Source: an uncultured Bacillota bacterium
GTDB taxonomy: Bacteria; Bacillota_I; Bacilli_A; RF39; UBA660
NCBI GenBank assembly: GCA_946630315.1
Contig: CAMOYT010000005.1
Span: forward strand, 1 to 51,084
DNA length: 51,084 nucleotides
Direction of reading: 5' to 3'
The notes beneath the pieces are model-generated. The model had not been told where the DNA came from. It searched no databases and saw nothing but the letters and a program-made list of their open reading frames with translations. Shown here in pieces: positions 44,932-51,084 of this stretch. Within the stretch, counting starts at the first letter, position 1. Each line of letters begins with the position of its first letter. Both the position numbers and the translations under genes were made by a program.

Positions 44932-46090
44932 CGAGCTCACCTCTATTACTTCTGTACCAATTATCTTTCAATTTATAGGCTTTACTACATGGCCCATCTT
45001 TATACTTATCAAACTCTTCGCTTTTCAATAGACATTTAGACATTTCAACAAGTCTATTAGCCGCAATTTTTGAATTCCATAAATCTATAATTGTATTATA
45101 TGCTTTTTTTTCAATGCATTTTAAGTATTTATCATTATTTAATATTTTTCTTACTTTATTGTATAGATCATATGTTTCTCCATTCTCATAAATAATCCCA
45201 TTTTCTCCATTTTTTATTAAGAATGGAACTGAGCCTATTTCATGTGAAGCTATTACAGCGCATGCACTATTCATTGCTTCATTGAGCACTGCTCCCCATC
45301 CTTCTCCCTTATCTGATGTAAAAAGGAAAATTTGACTTTCTTCCATATATTTTCTTACTTCACTTGGGTTCATCGAGCCTAATAATTTTACATTTTTTTC
45401 AAGATTATTTTTTATTATCAAATCATTTATTTGATAATAAATTTCACCTATTCCTATCATATTAATAATAAATTCATATTTATCGTCTTTCAGTTTTTTT
45501 GCTATTTCAATAACCACTTCTGGATGTTTCCATTCTAAAAAACGCCCGACCCATAAAATTGAATTTTTCTTTTTTCTTCCTATTATATCATCTATATTTG
45601 AATATTCTTTAGTTTCAGGAAAATATCCCCATTTATAAGTCTTATTTTTATAAGCATATGCAATATTAAAGTCATTTGCAGCATAGGCTGATGCACATAA
45701 TAAATAAGTATTATTTCTTTCAATTAATGTTCTTTTTAATAATAATGATAGAAATGTTTTTAGTCTAAATCCTTTTTTAAAAACTCTTTCTGAATATCTA
45801 AATACCAGTTTTTTTTGCTTTAATCTATTTTTAATATATTTATTTGAAGCACTTCCTATAATAACAACATCACTGTTCAATGCCAAATTATATGCTATTT
45901 TCTCATCCTCATATGCTCTAACTACAAAGTCATATTTTTTATTCATATCTTCATATCCGAGCAATTTTCTATCATTTGGAATTGTTTGAGTAGCAACAAA
46001 CTTAAAATCATCGCCTAATATTTTTATCATTTCATTACAAAAATATAATTGATGATGATTAAGAAAATTTGAAAAAAAAGTAATTTTCAT
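44906..46090 (-). CDS. Glycosyltransferase, GT4-like
   Basis: 394 residues. NSILWVGRFLEWKHPEVVIEIA marks the start of the second Rossmann domain and SDKGEGWGAVLNEAMNSACA the E-x7-E donor-site motif of GT4 retaining enzymes. GSVPFLIKNGENGIIYENGE follows. It would add one sugar to the lipid-linked repeat unit at the cytoplasmic face. AAAGGAG upstream; the 70-base gap to the preceding gene has no clear terminator, so the operon continues. Confidence 0.9.
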   Translation of the reverse strand: MKITFFSNFLNHHQLYFCNEMIKILGDDFKFVATQTIPNDRKLLGYEDMNKKYDFVVRAYEDEKIAYNLALNSDVVIIGSASNKYIKNRLKQKKLVFRYSERVFKKGFRLKTFLSLLLKRTLIERNNTYLLCASAYAANDFNIAYAYKNKTYKWGYFPETKEYSNIDDIIGRKKKNSILWVGRFLEWKHPEVVIEIAKKLKDDKYEFIINMIGIGEIYYQINDLIIKNNLEKNVKLLGSMNPSEVRKYMEESQIFLFTSDKGEGWGAVLNEAMNSACAVIASHEIGSVPFLIKNGENGIIYENGETYDLYNKVRKILNNDKYLKCIEKKAYNTIIDLWNSKIAANRLVEMSKCLLKSEEFDKYKDGPCSKAYKLKDNWYRSNRGELDVKKNKKQ

Positions 46091-46160
46091 ATAGTGAACT
46101 CCTTTTATTATAAATTTTATCTTTTTATCTGTTTGTCTTGTTATACATTAATTTAAATAA

Positions 46161-47369
46161 TTATGAATCTTTGTCATTATATGTTTGAATATATTTTTCT
46201 ACCATTACATTTTCACTAAGATTATTAATATTTTTAACTTTAAAATTCTTTTTAGCATTTATAATTACGTCAATATAGTCTTTTAAAACTTCTATATTTT
46301 TATTTACCAATTCTTTTTTGATAACATATTCTATTTTATCATTGTTTTCTATATACTTTATAAATTCAGGGCTTCCACCAGTATCATATGTTAATACTGG
46401 AGTCCCACAGGCTATTGATTCTAGATTAACTGTTGGATAGGTATCTTCATAAGTAGTATTTAACATTATATCTGCTTCACTATATATTTCTGCTAATTCT
46501 TGCTGATTTTCTGTTCTTGTTATTGCTATTATTTCTTTTGGCAACTTTTTAATTTGTTTATTACTTAATCCTACTAAAAAAATAGCATAAGAATTATCCA
46601 AAACTTTTGATAGTTTTATAAAGTCTTCTAATCCTTTTCTTTTACTCCATGTACTTGCAACACCTAATATTACTTTCTTATTCTCCAAATTATATTTTTT
46701 CCTTATATTTGATTCAGAGTGTTTGAATATGTTTAGATTTATTCCATTATTTATTACTACTATTTTATTTTTACCCAAAAATGACTCTTTAACATAATTT
46801 GCTAACCATTCACTTGGTGTAATAATAGTTAAATCTATTTTACTTAACAGTTCTTTTTTCTTGTTAAATAACCATCTAGATTTGTCTATATATGCTATAG
46901 GCCTATCACTTAGCATTGGACAATTATAACACTCTTTTTTCCATTTATAGCATTTTGCCATTTCAAAGTGAACACATTTTCCCGTAAATGCCCAACAATC
47001 ATGAAATGTCCAATATACTTTTATTCTATTCTTTTTTATATATTTAAATAACATTTCAATATTTATATTATTGTTATGTAGGTTGTGTAAGTGAATAATA
47101 TCTGGCTTTATAGTTTCTAACTTAATTATTATATTCTTAGTATTTTTCCACGATGCAAAACCTTGTTTTCCAAATACTCTAGAATATATTTTATGATAGA
47201 ATTCTCCTATTCTATCTTCTATTTTAAATTCATCAATATTATTTGCTTTTCTTCCAATCGACCAAATTACAAACGATTCATATCCTTTTTTCAGCAATTC
47301 TTTATGAACACTTAGCATAATTTTCCCTGTTGATCCATTAGAATAAGCATTTATTTGAACTATTTTCAT
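46161..47369 (-). CDS. Glycosyltransferase, GT4 family
   Basis: 402 residues from the ATG at 47369; the longer frame begins with TTG inside the TTGGAG ribosome site. INAYSNGSTGKIMLSVHKEL is the N-terminal donor-fold loop typical of capsular GT4 enzymes; ILGVASTWSKRKGLEDFI and NTTYEDTYPTVNLESIACG carry the second domain and its E-x7-E motif. WTFHDCWAFTGKC near 145 with several Cys is common in this subgroup. It overlaps the polymerase gene by four bases (ATGA), a sign of translational coupling. Confidence 0.93.
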   Translation of the reverse strand: MKIVQINAYSNGSTGKIMLSVHKELLKKGYESFVIWSIGRKANNIDEFKIEDRIGEFYHKIYSRVFGKQGFASWKNTKNIIIKLETIKPDIIHLHNLHNNNINIEMLFKYIKKNRIKVYWTFHDCWAFTGKCVHFEMAKCYKWKKECYNCPMLSDRPIAYIDKSRWLFNKKKELLSKIDLTIITPSEWLANYVKESFLGKNKIVVINNGINLNIFKHSESNIRKKYNLENKKVILGVASTWSKRKGLEDFIKLSKVLDNSYAIFLVGLSNKQIKKLPKEIIAITRTENQQELAEIYSEADIMLNTTYEDTYPTVNLESIACGTPVLTYDTGGSPEFIKYIENNDKIEYVIKKELVNKNIEVLKDYIDVIINAKKNFKVKNINNLSENVMVEKYIQTYNDKDS

Positions 47370-48439
47370 TTTGAACTCCAATATGTACTATATGGAAATA
47401 TATCAAGATTATTATTTCCATTATAGCCATTGTATATAAAATAAGATGAAAAGAATAATATCATTACTACAACTGATACTTGTATCACTTTTCTAAAAGA
47501 CTTGCTTCCAATATTAACAGTTTTTGGGATTAGTATTGGCACAAATAATAGTGAATAATAATTTAATCTCATTATATTCATATTAATAGGTACAAACAAT
47601 TGAATCAATGTAGAAAATAGTAATAAATTTCTTAATCCAATATATTCTTGATTAATTTTACTTTTGTCTGGAATAATAAAGCAATATATATCAAAAATAA
47701 TGAGCAATAGTAAAGTTGCGTATTGTCCGGTAGAAGTAATTGTTCCATAAGTTTCTTGATAGATTTTATTACCAAATCCCAAAAAGAACATAAATATTTG
47801 TTCCTTAAACAAATAAACCAAAACGAATAAAGGAATTATGATTATGAGCCAGTTTTTACTGATTTTACTATGATATATTGGATAGAATAATAAAGCAATA
47901 ATTGCAGAAATATGAAATAACATTATTATTAGTATACTTATGATGTATTGAATTGGCTTTTTTTCTTCAATAAATTTAAAAGCCATAACGACCAATCCCA
48001 TGGCAATTACTTGTCTAAGTCCAGAAAAAAACATTGGAAATGGGGCTACAGTTAAAAATAAAGCAATTGTTAATAATGCATTTTCACTCTTTTTGCTGTA
48101 AAATAATGCGATCGGTATGATTGATATTAATGCAACTACACATAGAAATAATTGGAAATTACCACCTAATAGTATCACTATTTTATTTAAAATGAAGAAG
48201 AATATTTCACCTTTTTTTGAATATGATATTACTTCTTCGAATGAATAGCCTTTCATTATATCAAAAAAGTATGAATACATTTTCAAATCTCTTCCACATT
48301 CAATTCCTCTAAGTGAAAGAATAACTAATAAAATTATGAAAAACAATATTATACATTGCTTATTCCATTTTTTATTAATAAATCTTCCAAATATGTATAA
48401 TAGTGCAGGTATTATTAGTAGTATATAGTATGGTATCAT
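47366..48439 (-). CDS. EpsG-like polysaccharide polymerase
   Basis: 357 residues with about 10 hydrophobic helices. LRGIECGRDLKMYSYFFDI and FSGLRQVIAMGLVVMAFKF are characteristic of the EpsG/Wzy family, which polymerises repeat units outside the membrane. It ends with TGA, overlapping the next gene by four bases, and starts with AAAGGGG upstream, 20 bases after the preceding glycosyltransferase. Confidence 0.9.
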   Translation of the reverse strand: MIPYYILLIIPALLYIFGRFINKKWNKQCIILFFIILLVILSLRGIECGRDLKMYSYFFDIMKGYSFEEVISYSKKGEIFFFILNKIVILLGGNFQLFLCVVALISIIPIALFYSKKSENALLTIALFLTVAPFPMFFSGLRQVIAMGLVVMAFKFIEEKKPIQYIISILIIMLFHISAIIALLFYPIYHSKISKNWLIIIIPLFVLVYLFKEQIFMFFLGFGNKIYQETYGTITSTGQYATLLLLIIFDIYCFIIPDKSKINQEYIGLRNLLLFSTLIQLFVPINMNIMRLNYYSLLFVPILIPKTVNIGSKSFRKVIQVSVVVMILFFSSYFIYNGYNGNNNLDIFPYSTYWSSK

Positions 48440-48458
48440 GTCATTTCCCCTTTCTTTT

Positions 48459-49736
48459 CTATTTCATATTTTCAAATGATAATCTTAATTTTTTTTGATT
48501 ATCTAGTTTGTCATGGTACTTAATCGCATATTCTCTAATTTTTTTAGATTCTTTAATGATATTTTTATTATTAATTAACTTTATAATTTCTCCTTGGATT
48601 GATTCTATAGATTTTATTACATGCGCTCCAGGTATTTTTTCAATATACTTTATAGAAGCAATGCTTTCTGGTCCAATTCCAACAAAACAGCTTCCACTTT
48701 GAATACAATCAATTATTTTAGTTGAAAAAGAATACTTTACGTAATCAATTTGCTTTTTATCAAATGATTCTACATGCAATACATAATCAGCATCATTTTC
48801 TATTTTAACTATTTCTTTATATTCTTTTTTTCCCATTATCATTGAACAATTATCTATATTCAATTCTTTATTTAATTCGTTTGTTATTGTGTCTCCTGTA
48901 TATATTTCTAAAAATGCTTTTGTCTCATTTGTACGATTATTCATCTCAATAGCTTTTGCAATATAAGAAAGCATTTTATTTCTTCCATACAATAGATTCC
49001 CTGCATATACAAATTTAACTACTTTATTAATATTATTTCTTACAGGATATTCAAATTGACAACCCTTTCTTAAAATTCTAATATCCTTACCAAATAACTT
49101 ACCATATTCCTTTTGTAATTCTTCAGTTATTGCATATATAACATCTGCAGAGTCTATAATATTCTTATACTCTTTTCTTAACCTTTTTCTTCTTATAATA
49201 GATTTTGTATTGATATCCTCATATAAATTATCGGTTAGTAAAATAACTATTTTGGCATGAGTATTTTTTTTTATATAATTTACTAATGGATATAAAAAAG
49301 CAAAATTATTAATATGTGCATAAAAAATATCCGGATCAGCATTTTTAATAAATTTCTCAAATTTACCATTTATCCACATTTTTTTTCTATATATATTATC
49401 AGCTAGAGTATATATGCTTTTTATTGAATTTTTATGAATAAAATCTATTATTTTTCTTTCTTTAGTGCTCTTTTTATTGTTTATTATTTGTTGATTATCA
49501 TTACTTATGATTATTTCTTTGCCTATTTTTTCTTTATTAAAAAAATTTTTTATCATATCAACTAATGTTATTCTATAATATATATTACATACGTTGTTGT
49601 TTGGCATGGCATCTCTCATATAGATATTGAAAAATCTATCATTTTTCCAACAATCTCCACTAAATAAATTAGAAAGGGTATTGCCAGTTGCTGTTGTATC
49701 ATCCCATGCGCCGTTCGAGAAAATTAAAATTCTCAT
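48459..49736 (-). CDS. Glycosyltransferase of the exopolysaccharide operon
   Basis: 425 residues. The start MRILIFSNGAWDDTTATGNT and the Rossmann-type FVYAGNLLYGRNKMLSYIAKA in the centre fit a GT-B glycosyltransferase; the tail IVKIENDADYVLHVESFDKK and IDCIQSGSCFVGIGPES is the donor-site region, though its E-x7-E motif is not clear. Sugar specificity is unknown. It begins two bases after the pyruvyl transferase stop with GAAGGAG inside that gene. Confidence 0.8.
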   Translation of the reverse strand: MRILIFSNGAWDDTTATGNTLSNLFSGDCWKNDRFFNIYMRDAMPNNNVCNIYYRITLVDMIKNFFNKEKIGKEIIISNDNQQIINNKKSTKERKIIDFIHKNSIKSIYTLADNIYRKKMWINGKFEKFIKNADPDIFYAHINNFAFLYPLVNYIKKNTHAKIVILLTDNLYEDINTKSIIRRKRLRKEYKNIIDSADVIYAITEELQKEYGKLFGKDIRILRKGCQFEYPVRNNINKVVKFVYAGNLLYGRNKMLSYIAKAIEMNNRTNETKAFLEIYTGDTITNELNKELNIDNCSMIMGKKEYKEIVKIENDADYVLHVESFDKKQIDYVKYSFSTKIIDCIQSGSCFVGIGPESIASIKYIEKIPGAHVIKSIESIQGEIIKLINNKNIIKESKKIREYAIKYHDKLDNQKKLRLSFENMK

Positions 49737-49737
49737 T

Positions 49738-50997
49738 TTACTCCTTCTCTCCTTTTTCTTTTAAAACAATTGATAAATTATGAATTATTTCTTTTTGCAA
49801 ATTGCTTATTTTAGTTGACAAATGTTCACTAATTTTATTTTTTTCTTTGAGCATTTTCTCTATTTTACTTATCAGCTCTTCTTTTGTTATTTTATCCATT
49901 TCAACAATGAAATCATTTAATTCTAATGTATTCATTATTCCATTTGTTTTCTTCTCATAAGCAATTGCAATTGTTGGAACACACATACTTGTGGCAAAAA
50001 TGTTTGAATGCATTCTTGTCCCTATAAAACCATCAAATTTTGAAATTAATGCTTTTATTTCATATGGTGACCAATCATCATTTCTAATTATAAATCTTTC
50101 CTTATATTTTTCAGGCAGTTTTTCTTTTATTCTTCTTGCTACAAAAGTATCACTTGCATACTCTACAATTACTTGAGGAATAAAAATGAATATTGCATTT
50201 TTGTTTTTTATGTAATAAAGCATTGTATTAGATATAGTATCTATGTAATTATTCATTAATACTTTTTTTTCTTTTCTATTTGCCATTGGAAAATTCCATT
50301 CTCTCATTGTAATTCCTAACACAATGTTATCATTATATTCTGATAAAAATGAAAAGTTATGTTTTTCTTCCTTAAGTGCAAAAGCCATATCAGGTATTAA
50401 TCCAATTTTATCCATTGGCATGAATGTTTTTAAATAATCATACGTGATAAATTCTCTTGCAAAAATATAGTTCACTTGTTTTAGAACTTTTTCTGTCATT
50501 CTTTTTACAATTTTACTATTAATAGGTTCTATACTAGTACCCATTACAAACACTTTTTTATCAAATAACGTATCTACATAAATTTGATATAAGTGCATTA
50601 AACTATCCAATTTTTTTCCGCCTAAAAATCCTCCACCACAAACAACAATTAAATCCGCATTGTCTAATGTATTCAATATTGTATTTTTTTTCTTATATTT
50701 TGAAAAATTGATTTTAATATTAGTTTGTATAATTATCAACTTTATTAATAATTTAATCATTGCTATTATTTTTCCTATCTTAGTATGCTTATATGGGTGA
50801 GGATTTAAAATATTACTTTTTACATCAATCACTTTAGGATCAGAACAATACTTTTTTTTGTCAGCTATTGGAGTAAATGAAAGAATTTCAAATTCTGCAT
50901 CTCTATAAATTTTTTTTAATACATCTATAGTTCCTAATAATATTCCTGCATCTCCCTTGTTGTACCATGTATATGCATTTGTTATTACAATTTTCAT
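49738..50997 (-). CDS. Polysaccharide pyruvyl transferase family protein
   Basis: 419 residues from the ATG at 50997; the longer frame starts with the GTG of the AGGTGAG ribosome site. TNAYTWYNKGDAGILLGTI, DLIVVCGGGFLGGKKL and DGFIGTRMHSNIFATSM match the WcaK/CsaB family, which transfers pyruvate from phosphoenolpyruvate to sugars as a ketal. This would add negative charge to the exopolysaccharide. It overlaps the stop region of the preceding gene by none but follows it within one base. Confidence 0.92.
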   Translation of the reverse strand: MKIVITNAYTWYNKGDAGILLGTIDVLKKIYRDAEFEILSFTPIADKKKYCSDPKVIDVKSNILNPHPYKHTKIGKIIAMIKLLIKLIIIQTNIKINFSKYKKKNTILNTLDNADLIVVCGGGFLGGKKLDSLMHLYQIYVDTLFDKKVFVMGTSIEPINSKIVKRMTEKVLKQVNYIFAREFITYDYLKTFMPMDKIGLIPDMAFALKEEKHNFSFLSEYNDNIVLGITMREWNFPMANRKEKKVLMNNYIDTISNTMLYYIKNKNAIFIFIPQVIVEYASDTFVARRIKEKLPEKYKERFIIRNDDWSPYEIKALISKFDGFIGTRMHSNIFATSMCVPTIAIAYEKKTNGIMNTLELNDFIVEMDKITKEELISKIEKMLKEKNKISEHLSTKISNLQKEIIHNLSIVLKEKGEKE

Positions 50998-50998
50998 T

Positions 50999-51084
50999 TT
51001 ACTCACCTATTAATTCATTATATTTTTTTACTAGTTTCTTTGCTTCTTTTTCTATATTGAAGCCATATTCTGATACTTCTTCTT
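50999..51084 (-). CDS. C-terminal end of an upstream gene, probably a glycosyltransferase (partial)
   Basis: 27 codons before the TAA at 50999-51001. The end SEYGFNIEKEAKKLVKKYNE is the helical tail common in GT4 glycosyltransferases. It contains the ribosome site of the pyruvyl transferase gene, so it belongs to the same operon. Too short for a firm call. Confidence 0.5.
   Translation of the reverse strand, partial: EEVSEYGFNIEKEAKKLVKKYNELIGE

Overview
The window is very AT-rich, uses the standard bacterial code with Shine-Dalgarno starts (AGGAGG, GGTGATAA), and carries a T-box leader, a class B sortase with an LPXTG-type adhesin, an LCP-family protein and an EpsG-type polysaccharide locus. 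Together these point to a low-GC Gram-positive bacterium (Bacillota, Bacilli side), probably an uncultured host-associated lineage with a compact genome. UGA is used as a stop (for example at 47366), so this is not a code-4 mollicute. No rRNA, tRNA, insertion sequence, prophage or CRISPR array was found. Nearly all genes lie on the minus strand; the exceptions are at 13023, 19507, 20496, 21131 and 25469.

Layout. 1-2221: two proteins with the same pilin-like double-membrane N-terminus but different wall-hydrolase C-termini (one runs off the left end), with a membrane-anchored DUF3298-like protein between them. 2259-5796: a T-box-controlled operon of an HD hydrolase and valyl-tRNA synthetase. 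5825-10454: an operon of an ABC exporter, a DUF4176 protein, a helical WXG-like protein and a glucosaminidase with a C-terminal membrane anchor but no signal peptide, which looks like a type VII-style export module. 10519-17211: three paralogous secreted proteins sharing B-repeat and Big_2 modules but ending in a propeller-like domain or an endonuclease/exonuclease/phosphatase domain, with a plus-strand dCMP deaminase between two of them. 17311-26236: housekeeping and uncharacterised genes (cyclophilin lipoprotein, FAD oxidoreductase, degenerate metallophosphoesterase, proS, a UDG-like/HD operon).

26237-34870: sortase, a 2074-residue mucin-binding-type adhesin with a cysteine cluster and Asn/Thr-rich stalk, and an LCP glycopolymer transferase. 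Just upstream of the LCP gene, on the opposite strand, is an unannotated plus-strand transcription unit (about 34969-35053) with a good promoter and a terminator. 35070-42912: an uncharacterised group led by a 2234-residue repeat protein with a kinase-like C-terminal domain, followed by three small genes. 43036-43449: a small HExxH protein. 43528-51084: an exopolysaccharide operon (glycosyltransferase end, pyruvyl transferase, glycosyltransferase, EpsG-like polymerase, two GT4 enzymes, flippase and a probable 32-residue membrane peptide) ending in a terminator.

The common theme is the cell surface: wall remodelling, secreted nucleases, adhesin display, glycopolymer attachment and exopolysaccharide export. 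Gene packing is tight. Hairpin terminators overlap stop codons, and their T-tracts often run straight into an extended -10 (TGTTATAAT) of the next gene, giving very short leaders.
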